From NCBI RefSeq assembly GCF_000262045.1, contig NZ_AJVF01000039.1:901627-965626 (forward strand): DNA of 64,000 bases, given 5' to 3'. Positions within the stretch are counted from its first letter, which is position 1; each line of letters opens with the position of its first letter. This stretch comes from Bacillus siamensis KCTC 13613. Its GTDB lineage: Bacteria; Bacillota; Bacilli; Bacillales; Bacillaceae. Positions 18,683-28,329 of this stretch are shown here, one piece after another. Under the pieces are notes generated by a model. The model was given only the letters and a program-made list of their open reading frames with translations, searched no databases and had not been told where the DNA came from. A program made the position numbers and the translations under genes.

Positions 18683-19852
18683 ATGGAAACGAAGACTTCT
18701 TATTTATCGGATTATGTGCAGCAGATTAAACCGTCAGGCATCCGCAAATTCTTTGATCTGGCCGCTACGATGGAAGGCGTCATTTCACTGGGAGTGGGAG
18801 AGCCTGACTTTGTGACGGCTTGGAACGTGAGGGAAGCGAGTATTCTTTCTTTAGAACAGGGCTACACGGCTTATACGGCAAATGCGGGTCTTTATGAACT
18901 GAGAGAAGAGATCAGCCGCTATTTAGATAAGCGGTTCGGCCTGAATTACTCGCCTGACAGTGAACTGATCGTTACGGTAGGGGCAAGCCAGGCGCTTGAT
19001 CTCGCTGTCCGTGCCATTATGAATCCCGGAGAGGAAATGTTAATTCCCGAACCGTGTTTTGTCGCATATGAATCACTCGTGACGCTGACGGGGGCGAAGC
19101 CGGTGCCGATTCAGACTGTCGCTGCAAAAGGTTTCAAAGCATCCCCGGTCGATTTTGAAGCGGCCCTGACGGACAAAACGAAAGCGCTGCTCCTTTGCTC
19201 GCCGTCAAACCCGACCGGTTCCGTCTATTCGAAAGAAGAACTTGAATCCATCGCTGCTTTCGCTGAAAAACATGACTTGATCGTGCTTTCCGATGAAATT
19301 TATGCCGAGCTGACGTATGATGAGCCATTCACGAGCATGGGGGCCATCCGCGGCATGAAGGAGCGGACGATTCTGATTTCAGGGTTCTCCAAAGCATTTG
19401 CCATGACGGGATGGAGACTCGGATTTACGGCGGCGCCTCCCGTAATCAGGGATGCCATGCTCAAAATTCATCAGCACGCGATGATGTGCGCGCCTTCTAT
19501 GGCGCAGTACGCCGCGCTTGAAGGTTTGAAAAACGGTCAGGAAGACGTCGAACGAATGAAAAAAAGCTACCGGAGACGCCGAAATCTGATTGTGGAAACA
19601 CTGAACGAAATCGGACTCGGCTGCCACCATCCTGGCGGAGCGTTTTACGCTTTTCCTTCCATTCAATCGACAGGCATGAGTTCAGAAGAGTTCGCGGAAC
19701 AGCTGCTTCTTGAAGAAAAAGTAGCCGTCGTTCCGGGGAATGTATTCGGCCCGAGCGGCGAAGGGTACATCAGATGCTCCTATGCAACATCTATTGAGCA
19801 GATTCAGGAAGCGCTCGTCAGAATCAAACGGTTTGTTGAAAAAAGGGCATAA
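18683..19852 (+). CDS. alaT: Alanine transaminase AlaT (class I/II aminotransferase)
   Basis: A 389-residue PLP-dependent transaminase of the aspartate-aminotransferase superfamily. It shows GVGEPDFVTAW near 39, CSPSNPTGSVY near 170, VLSDEIYAELTY near 200 and the Schiff-base lysine in LISGFSKAFAMTGWRLGF near 235. Its ATG follows the alaR stop directly (TAA-ATG) with only a weak ribosome site, so translation is likely coupled to alaR. The alanine role is taken from the B. subtilis orthologue. Confidence 0.9.
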   Translation: METKTSYLSDYVQQIKPSGIRKFFDLAATMEGVISLGVGEPDFVTAWNVREASILSLEQGYTAYTANAGLYELREEISRYLDKRFGLNYSPDSELIVTVGASQALDLAVRAIMNPGEEMLIPEPCFVAYESLVTLTGAKPVPIQTVAAKGFKASPVDFEAALTDKTKALLLCSPSNPTGSVYSKEELESIAAFAEKHDLIVLSDEIYAELTYDEPFTSMGAIRGMKERTILISGFSKAFAMTGWRLGFTAAPPVIRDAMLKIHQHAMMCAPSMAQYAALEGLKNGQEDVERMKKSYRRRRNLIVETLNEIGLGCHHPGGAFYAFPSIQSTGMSSEEFAEQLLLEEKVAVVPGNVFGPSGEGYIRCSYATSIEQIQEALVRIKRFVEKRA

Positions 19853-19971
19853 AAAAAGATACGAACCCGGTTCGCATCCAAATAAAAGGGGGGGAATACT
19901 AGAAAGCCTTCGTAGTCATAGTATACCCACCTTTTTCTGTGCTTAAACATCATCATACAAAAAAGTTCCCT

Positions 19972-20000
19972 TTGCGAAAAACAAACTTGTATGATATAAT
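19972..20000 (+). promoter_or_regulatory. SigA promoter of yugI
   Basis: TTGCGA, a 17-bp spacer and a perfect TATAAT lie about 50 bp before the yugI start. This is one of the cleanest vegetative promoters in the window. Confidence 0.85.
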
Positions 20001-20049
20001 TTTAAATTGCGTATAAACTGTATTTAATTTAACTTAGGAGTTGTTATGA

Positions 20050-20442
20050 ATGGCAGCAAAATTTGAAGTGGGCAGTGTTTACACTGGTAAAGTAACAGGA
20101 TTACAAGCGTATGGTGCGTTTGTTGCATTAGATGAAGAAACTCAAGGACTTGTTCACATTTCTGAAGTCACTCACGGTTTCGTAAAAGACATTAACGAGC
20201 ACCTTTCTATCGGTGACGAAGTACAAGTAAAAGTTCTTGCAGTTGACGAAGAAAAAGGCAAAATCAGCCTTTCTATCCGTGCGACTCAAGCAGCGCCTGA
20301 AAGAAAAGAAAGCAAGCCAAGAAAACCGAAAGCGGCTCAAGTTTCTGAAGAAACATCTGCTCCGCAAGGTTTCAACACATTGAAAGATAAGCTTGAAGAG
20401 TGGATCGAACAGTCCAACCGCAAAGACCTTATCAAAAAATAA
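20050..20442 (+). CDS. yugI: YugI, S1-domain general stress protein 13
   Basis: A 130-residue protein with one S1/OB RNA-binding domain at about 5-75 (GSVYTGKVTGLQAYGAFVAL, LVHISEVTHGFVKDI, GDEVQVKVLAVDEEKGKISL). A basic, Pro/Lys-rich linker and a C-terminal amphipathic helix follow. It is known as GSP13 in B. subtilis and associates with ribosomes or RNA. The codons are strikingly optimal (GAAGAA, CGT, CTT), consistent with high expression from the strong promoter. Confidence 0.92.
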   Translation: MAAKFEVGSVYTGKVTGLQAYGAFVALDEETQGLVHISEVTHGFVKDINEHLSIGDEVQVKVLAVDEEKGKISLSIRATQAAPERKESKPRKPKAAQVSEETSAPQGFNTLKDKLEEWIEQSNRKDLIKK

Positions 20443-20447
20443 GCATC

Positions 20448-20486
20448 AAAAAAAGCACCGGATATGTATGTTCGGTGCTTTTTTTA
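20448..20486. terminator. Bidirectional terminator yugI/yuzA
   Basis: AAAAAAGCACCGGA pairs with TTCGGTGCTTTTTTT (one G-T pair) around an 8-nt loop, with strong T-runs in both directions. Confidence 0.9.
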
Positions 20487-20489
20487 TGT

Positions 20490-20726
20490 TTATCTGACTT
20501 CTGGATTTGCCGCTTCCTCGCGGGATGTTTCTTCGTTCGGCTTAAACAGCAGGCCGAGATTGATGAGACCGGCGATGCCGACAAGGCCGTAAATAATCCG
20601 CGACAGAGCTGATCCTTGGCCGCCGAAGATGGCTGCTACTAAATCAAATTGGAAAAATCCGATCAGTCCCCAGTTAATCGCGCCGATAATGGTTAAAACA
20701 AGACAGATCCGCTGAATAACACTCAT
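20490..20726 (-). CDS. yuzA: YuzA, DUF378 membrane protein
   Basis: A 78-residue protein with two TM helices and the DUF378 signature INWGLIGFFQFDLVAAIFG near residue 19. ATG 20726 follows GGAGGTTGTTTAC. It is a single gene convergent with yugI. The function is unknown. Confidence 0.85.
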   Translation of the reverse strand: MSVIQRICLVLTIIGAINWGLIGFFQFDLVAAIFGGQGSALSRIIYGLVGIAGLINLGLLFKPNEETSREEAANPEVR

Positions 20727-20956
20727 GTAAACAACCTCCTCTATGAATTCGTGAAACAGTTATAGATTGTGACAAAGCAAAGAAACTATACATGCTTCCT
20801 TCTCCGGCGTGAAAATCGCATCCTGTCTCATGCTGTACCAGTGCCTTTCCCGTGAACCCGCTGTCATGAAACCGTGTGATGTGCCGTCAAAAAAGCGGAT
20901 TGCTTTACATTGAACGTCAACTTTCTGCATAATATAAATCCAAAGGAGGAGATGTC

Positions 20957-22120
20957 ATGCAAAACTTTACATATTGGAATCCGACAAAATTGATTTTCGG
21001 AAAGGGAGAGGTTGAAAAGCTTCCAGAAGAAATCAAGCCGTACGGAAAAAACGTGCTGCTCGTATACGGAGGCGGCAGCATTAAGCGCAGCGGTCTTTAT
21101 GATCAAGTAACCGAGCTGCTGAAAAAAGCAGGAGTTACGGTACATGAATTGGCAGGCGTAGAGCCGAATCCGCGTGTCTCAACGGTGAACAAAGGTGTTG
21201 CGCTCTGTAAAGAAAACAACATCGATTTCTTATTGGCCGTCGGCGGCGGAAGTGTCATTGACTGCACGAAAGCCATCGCCGCGGGCGCTAAATATGATGG
21301 TGATGCGTGGGATATCGTCACGAAAAAACACCAGCCGAAAGAAGCGCTGCCGTTCGGAACAGTGCTGACACTTGCGGCGACCGGTTCGGAAATGAACGCC
21401 GGATCAGTGATCACAAACTGGGAGACACAGGAGAAATACGGATGGGGAAGCCCGCTCGTTTATCCTAAATTCTCTATTCTTGATCCGGTAAACACATTTA
21501 CCGTTCCGAAAGACCACACCATTTACGGCATGGTCGATATGATGAGCCATGTGTTTGAACAATATTTCCACCATACGTCAAACACGCCGTATCAGGACCG
21601 GATGTGTGAATCACTTCTGCGCACGGTGATTGAAACAGCGCCGAAGCTGATCAATGATCTGGAGAACTATGAGCTTCGTGAAACCATTTTATATACAGGC
21701 ACCATCGCATTAAACGGAATGCTGTCAATGGGCGCAAGAGGGGATTGGGCTACACACAACATCGAGCATGCGGTGTCAGCGGTGTACGATATACCGCACG
21801 CCGGAGGTTTAGCGATCTTGTTCCCGAACTGGATGAGACATGTGCTCAAAGAAAATCCGGCCCGCTTTAAGCAGCTTGCCGTCCGTGTTTTTGATATTGA
21901 CGAGGCAGGCAGATCAGATGAAGAGATCGCGCTTGAAGGGATTAGCAAGCTGTCTGCTTTCTGGACGAGCCTCGGCGCTCCGAACAGACTCGCTGATTAT
22001 GATATTTCAGATGAAAAGCTGGATACGATTGCAGATAAAGCGATGGCAAACGGCGCATTCGGACAGTTCAAATCACTTCAGAAAGAAGATGTGCTTGCGA
22101 TACTGAAGGCATCATTGTAA
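20957..22120 (+). CDS. bdhJ: NADH-dependent butanol dehydrogenase (YugJ)
   Basis: A 387-residue iron-containing alcohol dehydrogenase of the BDH type. It shows the NAD(P)-binding [15 protein letters not shown] near 94, ATGSEMN near 140 and iron-ligand histidines in [11 protein letters not shown] near 190 and [19 protein letters not shown] near 262. AAAGGAGG precedes ATG 20957. It is 75% or more identical by eye to the next gene, a tandem duplicate. It would reduce aldehydes to alcohols in fermentation; the true substrate is uncertain. Confidence 0.88.
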   Translation: MQNFTYWNPTKLIFGKGEVEKLPEEIKPYGKNVLLVYGGGSIKRSGLYDQVTELLKKAGVTVHELAGVEPNPRVSTVNKGVALCKENNIDFLLAVGGGSVIDCTKAIAAGAKYDGDAWDIVTKKHQPKEALPFGTVLTLAATGSEMNAGSVITNWETQEKYGWGSPLVYPKFSILDPVNTFTVPKDHTIYGMVDMMSHVFEQYFHHTSNTPYQDRMCESLLRTVIETAPKLINDLENYELRETILYTGTIALNGMLSMGARGDWATHNIEHAVSAVYDIPHAGGLAILFPNWMRHVLKENPARFKQLAVRVFDIDEAGRSDEEIALEGISKLSAFWTSLGAPNRLADYDISDEKLDTIADKAMANGAFGQFKSLQKEDVLAILKASL

Positions 22121-22206
22121 TAGAATAAAGGGGGCGGCCGAACTGGCAGCTCCTTTTTTTCTGTGTTATAGTAATTCCCTTACGATTTTTTTGGAGGTTA
22201 TGATAA

Positions 22207-23379
22207 ATGGAGAACTTTACGTACTACAATCCGACGAAACTGATTTTCGGAAAAGGCCAAATCGACCAATTGAAAAAAGAGCTGAAACAATACGGGAAAA
22301 ACGTGCTGCTTGTATACGGAGGCGGCAGCATTAAGCGAAACGGCCTGTATGACCAAGTAACAGGCATCTTAAAAGAAGAAGGCGCAGCCGTTTATGAGCT
22401 TGCGGGCGTTGAACCGAATCCGCGTCTGGCAACGGTGAATAAAGGAATTGAGCTGTGCAGACAGCATGAAATTGATTTTCTTCTCGCAGTCGGCGGCGGA
22501 AGTGTCATCGACTGTACAAAAGCGATTGCGGCCGGAGCGAAGTATGACGGAGACGCATGGGACATTTACAGCAAAAAAGTAACGGCACAGGACGCGCTTC
22601 CGTTCGGCACGGTGCTGACGCTTGCGGCGACAGGCTCTGAAATGAACCCTGATTCCGTTATCACAAATTGGGAAACGAATGAAAAATACGTATGGGGCAG
22701 CGATGTCACTCATCCGCGTTTCTCCATTTTAGACCCTGAGAATACATTCAGCGTTCCGGAAAACCAAACCGTATACGGCATGGTGGATATGATGAGCCAC
22801 GTATTCGAACAATACTTCCACAATGTTGAAAATACGCCGCTTCAGGACAGAATGTGCTTTGCGGTGCTTCAGACGGTGATTGAAACAGCGCCGAAACTTT
22901 TGGAAGACCTCGGGAACTACAAGCATCGCGAAACGATTTTATACGCGGGTACGATCGCTTTAAACGGCACGCTGCAAATGGGCTATTTCGGCGATTGGGC
23001 TTCCCACACGATGGAGCACGCCGTATCAGCGGTTTATGACATCCCTCACGCGGGAGGACTTGCGATTCTGTTCCCGAATTGGATGAGATACACGCTTGAT
23101 ACAAATGTAGACCGTTTTAAAAACCTCATGCTCAACATGTTTGACATTGATACCGAAGGCAAAACAGATAAAGAAATTGCTTTAGAAGGAATCGATAAGT
23201 TATCAGCGTTCTGGTCAAGCCTCGGCGCGCCGTCCCGTCTTGCTGATTATGACATCGGCGAAGACAAGCTTGAGCTGATCGCAGATATCGCCGCAAAAGA
23301 AATGGAACACGGCGGATTCGGCAATTTCCAAAAACTGAACAAAGATGACGTGCTTGCCATCCTGAAGGCGTCTCTGTAA
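22207..23379 (+). CDS. bdhK: NADH-dependent butanol dehydrogenase (YugK)
   Basis: A 390-residue paralogue of the preceding gene with the same motifs: [26 protein letters not shown] and histidines in [11 protein letters not shown] and [26 protein letters not shown] ribosome site precedes ATG 22207. The 86-bp gap from bdhJ holds GGGGGCGGCC...GGCAGCTCC followed by eight Ts, a poor terminator, so the two may share transcripts. A strong terminator follows about 95 bp after its stop. Confidence 0.88.
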   Translation: MENFTYYNPTKLIFGKGQIDQLKKELKQYGKNVLLVYGGGSIKRNGLYDQVTGILKEEGAAVYELAGVEPNPRLATVNKGIELCRQHEIDFLLAVGGGSVIDCTKAIAAGAKYDGDAWDIYSKKVTAQDALPFGTVLTLAATGSEMNPDSVITNWETNEKYVWGSDVTHPRFSILDPENTFSVPENQTVYGMVDMMSHVFEQYFHNVENTPLQDRMCFAVLQTVIETAPKLLEDLGNYKHRETILYAGTIALNGTLQMGYFGDWASHTMEHAVSAVYDIPHAGGLAILFPNWMRYTLDTNVDRFKNLMLNMFDIDTEGKTDKEIALEGIDKLSAFWSSLGAPSRLADYDIGEDKLELIADIAAKEMEHGGFGNFQKLNKDDVLAILKASL

Positions 23380-23472
23380 GATCCCATCCTGCAGATCTAC
23401 CGGATTTTCTATGAGTGAATCAGGAGCAAGTGAAACACTCCTTGCACTGAAACAACTATGGAAAGTAAGAAT

Positions 23473-23508
23473 AAAAAAGAGCGCTGATTAAATCAGCGCT
23501 CTTTTTTA
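23473..23508. terminator. Bidirectional terminator after bdhK
   Basis: AAAAAAGAGCGCTGATT and AATCAGCGCTCTTTTTT form a perfect stem with a minimal loop and T-runs on both strands. It serves bdhK and the convergent hydrolase gene. Confidence 0.92.
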
Positions 23509-24150
23509 TGCATTCTGTGTACTAAGATCTCGCTGCGCCCCCATATAGCTCCCCATTAAGTTTTGGTAACCAGGAAGATGACTGGAAATTAATGCGCCAA
23601 ACCCTTCAACATCGTTGCGCCAATCACGTTGTAACTCGCATGCTACACTAAACCAGTTCATAAGCTGTGCGCCCCCATGAGCCATACGGGTTAATGATGC
23701 ATCTGCTACTTGCTTACTGAATGTTCCCGAAGCATCTGTCACAACAAACACTTCGTAACCTGCCTTGATTGCGGAAAGTGCAGGAAACGCAACGCAGACA
23801 TCTGTAACTACACCTGCGATAATAAGTTGTTTTTTCCCAGTCGCTTCAATGGCTTTCACAAAGTCTTCATTATCCCATGCATTAATTTGTCCTGGACGCG
23901 CTATTTTTGGTGCATCAGGAAAGAGATCCGTCAATTCCTGCATGAGTGGGCCATTAGGTCCATTTTCGAAACTCGTTGTTAAAATAACCGGTAAATCAAA
24001 GAATTTAGCCGTATCGCCAAGAGCCAATACATTATTCTTAAATTCATCAACACCATAGTCACGTACTAGACCGGAAATAAGGCCGGTTTGATGATCCACC
24101 AAAAGAACAGCAGCATCATCTTTTGAAAGACGGGAATAAAGATCAGACAT
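23506..24150 (-). CDS. Isochorismatase-like cysteine hydrolase (YcaC-type)
   Basis: A 214-residue member of the isochorismatase-like superfamily, closest in layout to YcaC. It has catalytic Asp in VLLVDHQTGLISG near residue 19 and nucleophile Cys in IAGVVTDVCVAFPALSAIKA near 118. ATG 24150 follows AAGGAGGATGAT; the upstream in-frame ATG at 24195 has none. The substrate is unknown; YcaC itself has none established. It is followed upstream by an FMN reductase on the same strand. Neither gene is part of the B. subtilis order here, and base composition is more AT-rich than the neighbours, so transfer is likely. Confidence 0.85.
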   Translation of the reverse strand: MSDLYSRLSKDDAAVLLVDHQTGLISGLVRDYGVDEFKNNVLALGDTAKFFDLPVILTTSFENGPNGPLMQELTDLFPDAPKIARPGQINAWDNEDFVKAIEATGKKQLIIAGVVTDVCVAFPALSAIKAGYEVFVVTDASGTFSKQVADASLTRMAHGGAQLMNWFSVACELQRDWRNDVEGFGALISSHLPGYQNLMGSYMGAQRDLSTQNA

Positions 24151-24253
24151 TTTATCATCCTCCTTAAATTCATTAAGTAAGTTTGTCAAAGGCATCTAAG
24201 AATTATGTAGAAAGCTTCTGAGGTGACTTTTAGTGAGGGTTATGATCCTTCTA

Positions 24254-24820
24254 TTAATCTAGAACGGGAACCGGAGCATGATCAATCCAATGGATGAACT
24301 GTTGTAAATAGCGTTGAAGATAACGGTTTGTTTGTTCATCCGTAAGTATGTTTTGAGTGGAATCAATTTTCTCATGGACTTGCGAAATCAGCATTTTTTG
24401 AAAGGGCAGCACATTGACTTGCATAGCTTCGAGTACTTCTCTCATTTGCATTTGGCTAAAGGCAGTACCGAACCCTCCGGGGGTTGCTCCGATTAAGCCA
24501 ACCGGTTTTCTGTTGAACACAGAAGAGGTCCGAGGTCTCGATGCCCAGTCCAATGCATTTTTTAATACCCCCGGCATTCCGGAATTGTACTCTGGACTTA
24601 CAATGATGACGCCGTCAACGTCTTGTATATCTGCTCTAAAGGATGTTACGGATTCTGGCGCTCCGGCCATTTCTAAATCTTCGTTAAAAAAAGGAAGACG
24701 GTCTATTTCAATCCAACGAAATTGCGCCGAATGATCCAAGTCAATCAATGATTGAGCAATTGCTCGATTATACGAGTTTTTTCGTAAACTTCCACAAATA
24801 AGACCAATGGTTTTAGTCAT
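24254..24820 (-). CDS. NADPH-dependent FMN reductase family protein
   Basis: A 188-residue flavodoxin-like fold with the phosphate loop GSLRKNSYNRAIAQ near residue 10 and the family motif VSPEYNSGMPGVLKNALDW near 75. These match the ChrR/YieF-type quinone or azo reductases. ATG 24820 follows GGGAGGTG. It lies 103 bp upstream of the isochorismatase-like gene and probably forms an operon with it. It would use NAD(P)H to reduce FMN or quinones; the physiological substrate is unknown. Confidence 0.85.
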   Translation of the reverse strand: MTKTIGLICGSLRKNSYNRAIAQSLIDLDHSAQFRWIEIDRLPFFNEDLEMAGAPESVTSFRADIQDVDGVIIVSPEYNSGMPGVLKNALDWASRPRTSSVFNRKPVGLIGATPGGFGTAFSQMQMREVLEAMQVNVLPFQKMLISQVHEKIDSTQNILTDEQTNRYLQRYLQQFIHWIDHAPVPVLD

Positions 24821-25149
24821 AAAATCACCTCCCGGTTTAAAATTATTTTCATCTTAACATGATAACCCAAATATAGACACTATTTTTAAAAATGGAAGTA
24901 TTTGATTTATCGTGCGTGCATTCACCTTTACTGCATTTTTCGTCATCTGATTAGTGATCCTTCTCACCATGCATACAAATATAACGTTCTGTACAATACC
25001 TATCTCAAAACCGAGATATTTTATGAAAAAATGAATGCGTCTTTAGCGCAAATCCCGTATCCGTCAGGCCTTCTTCATGACTTGATTTAGAGGTAGAGTT
25101 CATATAAAGTGGAAGAGAAAACAATTCACCGTGATGGAGGGACAAGCAA
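24821..25149. promoter_or_regulatory. Divergent regulatory region, FMN reductase / pgi
   Basis: No convincing gene is seen in about 330 bases. A symmetric ATTTTTAAAAAT at 24882-24893, flanked by partly symmetric ACT/AGT, could be an operator for the reductase gene. TTGATT (25082-25087), 17 bp and TAAAGT (25105-25110) could be the pgi promoter. A TATCTC...GAGATA dyad lies near 25001-25018. All are visual candidates only. Confidence 0.35.
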
Positions 25150-26502
25150 ATGACGCATGTACGCTTTGATTACTCAAGAGCGTTACCTTTTTTCAATGAA
25201 CATGAACTTACATACGCACGTGATTTCGTAAAAACGGCACACCATAATATCCATGAAAAAACAGGCGCCGGAAGCGACTTTTTAGGCTGGGTGGACCTCC
25301 CTGAAAACTACGATAAAGAAGAATTTGCGCGCATTAAAAAAAGCGCTGAAAAAATCAAATCAGATTCAGACGTGCTTCTCGTCGTCGGAATCGGCGGTTC
25401 ATACTTAGGCGCCCGCGCGGCGATTGAAGCGCTCAACCATTCTTTCTATAATGTCCTGCCGAAAGATAAACGCAAAAACCCTCAAGTCATCTTTATCGGC
25501 AACAATATCAGCTCAACTTATATGAAAGACGTTATGGATCTTTTGGAAGACGCTGATTTCTCTATCAATGTCATTTCTAAGTCAGGAACGACGACGGAAC
25601 CTGCCATCGCTTTCCGGATTTTCCGCAAACTTCTTGAAGAAAAATACGGAAAAGAAGAAGCGAAAGCGCGGATTTACGCGACAACTGACAAAGAGCGCGG
25701 CGCTTTAAAAACGCTTTCTAACGAAGAAGGCTTCGAATCATTCGTTATTCCTGATGATGTCGGCGGACGTTTCTCCGTTCTGACTGCGGTGGGTCTTCTG
25801 CCGATTGCGGTAAGCGGGGCTGATATCGACGAAATGATGAAGGGCGCGTTTGATGCAAGCAAAGACTTTTCCAGCTCGGAATTAGAAGAGAATGCGGCTT
25901 ACCAATATGCCGTCGTCCGCAACGTTCTGTACAATAAAGGCAGAACCATTGAAATGCTCATTAACTACGAGCCAGCCCTGCAGTACTTTGCAGAATGGTG
26001 GAAGCAGCTCTTCGGTGAAAGTGAAGGAAAAGACGAGAAAGGAATTTATCCTTCCTCCGCTAACTTCTCAACAGACCTTCACTCTCTCGGCCAATACGTG
26101 CAGGAAGGCAGACGCGATCTGTTTGAAACTGTATTAAACGTAGAAAAACCGAAGCATGAGCTGACAATTGAAGAAGCGGAAAATGATCTCGACGGCTTAA
26201 ACTACTTAGCCGGCAAAACGGTCGATTTCGTCAATAAAAAAGCGTTCCAAGGTACGATGCTGGCTCATACAGACGGAAAAGTGCCGAACTTAATCGTCAA
26301 CATTCCGGAGCTTAATGCATATACATTTGGATATCTCGTCTATTTCTTTGAAAAAGCGGTGGCAATGAGCGGTTATCTGCTCGGAGTTAACCCGTTTGAT
26401 CAGCCGGGTGTTGAAGCCTACAAGGTGAACATGTTCGCGCTTCTCGGCAAACCGGGCTTTGAAGAGAAAAAAGCAGAGCTTGAAAAACGCCTTGAGAAAT
26501 AA
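25150..26502 (+). CDS. pgi: Glucose-6-phosphate isomerase
   Basis: A 450-residue phosphoglucose isomerase of the short Gram-positive type, interconverting glucose-6-P and fructose-6-P in glycolysis. Motifs: [19 protein letters not shown] near 80, [16 protein letters not shown] near 143, [19 protein letters not shown] near 206, catalytic Glu in [11 protein letters not shown] and the C-terminal Lys region [19 protein letters not shown] precedes ATG 25150. It ends with a strong terminator. Confidence 0.97.
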   Translation: MTHVRFDYSRALPFFNEHELTYARDFVKTAHHNIHEKTGAGSDFLGWVDLPENYDKEEFARIKKSAEKIKSDSDVLLVVGIGGSYLGARAAIEALNHSFYNVLPKDKRKNPQVIFIGNNISSTYMKDVMDLLEDADFSINVISKSGTTTEPAIAFRIFRKLLEEKYGKEEAKARIYATTDKERGALKTLSNEEGFESFVIPDDVGGRFSVLTAVGLLPIAVSGADIDEMMKGAFDASKDFSSSELEENAAYQYAVVRNVLYNKGRTIEMLINYEPALQYFAEWWKQLFGESEGKDEKGIYPSSANFSTDLHSLGQYVQEGRRDLFETVLNVEKPKHELTIEEAENDLDGLNYLAGKTVDFVNKKAFQGTMLAHTDGKVPNLIVNIPELNAYTFGYLVYFFEKAVAMSGYLLGVNPFDQPGVEAYKVNMFALLGKPGFEEKKAELEKRLEK

Positions 26503-26507
26503 AAAGA

Positions 26508-26541
26508 ATGGCTGGCCCGCATGACGGGTCAGCCTTTTTTA
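26508..26541 (+). terminator. Terminator of pgi
   Basis: GGCTGGCCCG pairs with CGGGTCAGCC (one G-T pair) around CATGA, then TTTTTT. The ATG at 26521 lies in its loop, which argues against that ATG as the start of the next gene. Confidence 0.9.
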
Positions 26542-26565
26542 AACCGTGAAAGGTGTGATGATGAA

Positions 26566-26919
26566 TTGACACGGCTCTTATGTAAGCATACCGTCATTTC
26601 CTTCTGTTCCGCTGCTATTGTCTTTTTTGCGCTGAACCCGTCCTCTGCTTCCCTCTTACAAACGATCTTTTTTTTCGCTCTTCCCCTCGGCTTGTTTACG
26701 GATATGGTCCGGCTGAAACTGAAGATGGGCCGGATGCATTCGCTCATTACGAAGTGCTGTCTGTATGCCGTCGTTTTCCTCATTTCGCCGGATGCCGCTC
26801 TCTCCGCAATTGTGACGTATGTTCTGATTGAATGCGCCGTTACCTCTTTTCAGCGTCTGTCTGCTGCTCCTGATTCTTTGCGGAAGCCGTATGAAGATAT
26901 CGCAGACCGGGGACGCTAA
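26566..26919 (+). CDS. yugM: YugM-like membrane protein
   Basis: A 117-residue protein with three or four hydrophobic segments and no recognised motif. I place the start at TTG 26566, eight bases after AAAGGTGTGAT; the longer ORF from ATG 26521 starts inside the pgi terminator. The name is from position between pgi and yugN. It is followed 22 bp later by yugN, likely an operon. Confidence 0.65.
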   Translation: MTRLLCKHTVISFCSAAIVFFALNPSSASLLQTIFFFALPLGLFTDMVRLKLKMGRMHSLITKCCLYAVVFLISPDAALSAIVTYVLIECAVTSFQRLSAAPDSLRKPYEDIADRGR

Positions 26920-26941
26920 AGACTAAAAGGAGCGTATTTAC

Positions 26942-27346
26942 ATGATCAGCATACCATCTTCACTTGAAGGACAGTCTTTTTTACTCCGCGAATTGGAACA
27001 GGTGCTGAAACCGATCGGTTATACCATCGGAGGCGGCTGGGAATATGACCGGGGATTCTTTGATTACAAAATTTCCGATCAGGACGGCTATTTGTTTCTC
27101 CGTATCCCTGTTGAAGCAAATAAAGGACGCCTTGATGAACGGGGAACGGCCGTTACAATCGGCACACCCTTTTTGCTGAGGCACGTCTATCAGCAGGAAA
27201 CGGATGATGCAGCAGGCGGCGGAGTTTTTGAATCATTATTCAACCAATTCTCCGAGCCGAAACGCCGGGATGCGGCAATTGACCGCTCATATATAGATAT
27301 CGGCATCTCGCTCGTGAAAGAGCTGGAAGATGTCCTGCTGCATTAA
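26942..27346 (+). CDS. yugN: YugN-like family protein
   Basis: A 134-residue soluble protein (YugN family) with a central GYTIGGGWEYDRGFFDYKI and a C-terminal ISLVKELEDVLLH. AAAAGGAGCG precedes ATG 26942. It converges on yugO, with ends overlapping by 4 bp and no hairpin between. The function is unknown. Confidence 0.8.
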   Translation: MISIPSSLEGQSFLLRELEQVLKPIGYTIGGGWEYDRGFFDYKISDQDGYLFLRIPVEANKGRLDERGTAVTIGTPFLLRHVYQQETDDAAGGGVFESLFNQFSEPKRRDAAIDRSYIDIGISLVKELEDVLLH

Positions 27347-28329
27347 AGCGCCAAAAAAAGATCAGTACTGAGCACTTGGTATGACAGAGGAGGGGTCAGC
27401 ATCGGCCCCTCTTCTTTTTGTATGCCGATAATCGTTGTATTCCGTTTGAGATAATAGCGCGCACAATCATGATAAGAGGAGCCTTTTAATTCCTCGGGGA
27501 CGGGAATGATGCGAACCTTTTTCTCCAGCGTCAGGTCGGACAGCGTCTGCGGCTTGGCAAGCTGCATCTTGACCCGGTAATGCTCAAACATCACCCGGCT
27601 CGACAGGCGTGATGTGCACAGAATCTTATTGGCTCCTGCACGTTCGGCGTTTTTGACATACCGTTCCGTTAAAATCTCCACGATACAATAAACGGACGGA
27701 TGCAACCCTTTGATGGCGAGAAGCGTTAATACCGACAGCATATCAGCTTCGGATTCATTTTTCTGCTGGTCTGCTGTCAGAATGACGGTATCGGCTTCCG
27801 TAATATTCGCTTTATTGAGCGTGCTGTCATCAGCAGCATGTCCGCGGATGAAATGGACATTTTCAATAAGCGGGCCTTCTCTTAATGAATCATCAATCAG
27901 GACGACAGTTTTTGACGGTGCGATGTGCTGCAGTTCTTTCAGCAGCATATGCGACTTCTCATTCCATCCGATAAGAATGACGTGCCCCTTGCCTTTAAAG
28001 GCGACTTTCCCTTCGATATAACGGTGCTGTTTGCTGAATACGGCTGAAGAAAGCGTAGCGAAATAGGCGGTCACAAAACTCGCTCCGCTTAATACAAGCA
28101 CCATGGCGGCAATCTGCCCGAGCGGAGTCTGCGGAACATAATCGCCATAACCGACCGTGGCTACCGTAATAACCGCCCACCAAACCCCTTCAAACACAGA
28201 CGTGAATTGCTTCGGTTCAAGCATGTAAATCAATTGGCCGAACAATAAGATCAAGGCGATAATGATCAGTCCGATCCGGATATATAACGGCCATCTCAGC
28301 CAGGTAATAAAGATACGGTTTGATTTCAT
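27343..28329 (-). CDS. yugO: YugO, potassium channel with RCK domain
   Basis: A 328-residue two-TM potassium channel. TM1 is at about 14-36, the pore helix and selectivity filter TVATVGYGDY near 57-66 and TM2 about 72-98. A cytoplasmic RCK/TrkA_N domain follows (HVILIGWNEKSHMLLKEL near 115) and a C-terminal RCK_C-like part. In B. subtilis YugO releases K+ for electrical signalling in biofilms. Its start overlaps the mstX stop by 4 bp, so the two are translated together. Confidence 0.93.
   Translation of the reverse strand: MKSNRIFITWLRWPLYIRIGLIIIALILLFGQLIYMLEPKQFTSVFEGVWWAVITVATVGYGDYVPQTPLGQIAAMVLVLSGASFVTAYFATLSSAVFSKQHRYIEGKVAFKGKGHVILIGWNEKSHMLLKELQHIAPSKTVVLIDDSLREGPLIENVHFIRGHAADDSTLNKANITEADTVILTADQQKNESEADMLSVLTLLAIKGLHPSVYCIVEILTERYVKNAERAGANKILCTSRLSSRVMFEHYRVKMQLAKPQTLSDLTLEKKVRIIPVPEELKGSSYHDCARYYLKRNTTIIGIQKEEGPMLTPPLSYQVLSTDLFLAL

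Noticed and set aside
19858..19877. Terminator after alaT (GATACGAACC/GGTTCGCATC)
   Set aside because: The hairpin is good but no T-run follows on the plus strand, so I do not call it a terminator.
24902..25090. 62-codon open frame between the FMN reductase and pgi
   Set aside because: It starts at a TTG with no ribosome site, overlaps promoter-like sequence and has no recognisable composition.
26521..26565. ATG 26521 as start of yugM
   Set aside because: It lies in the loop of the pgi terminator; the TTG at 26566 has a proper ribosome site.
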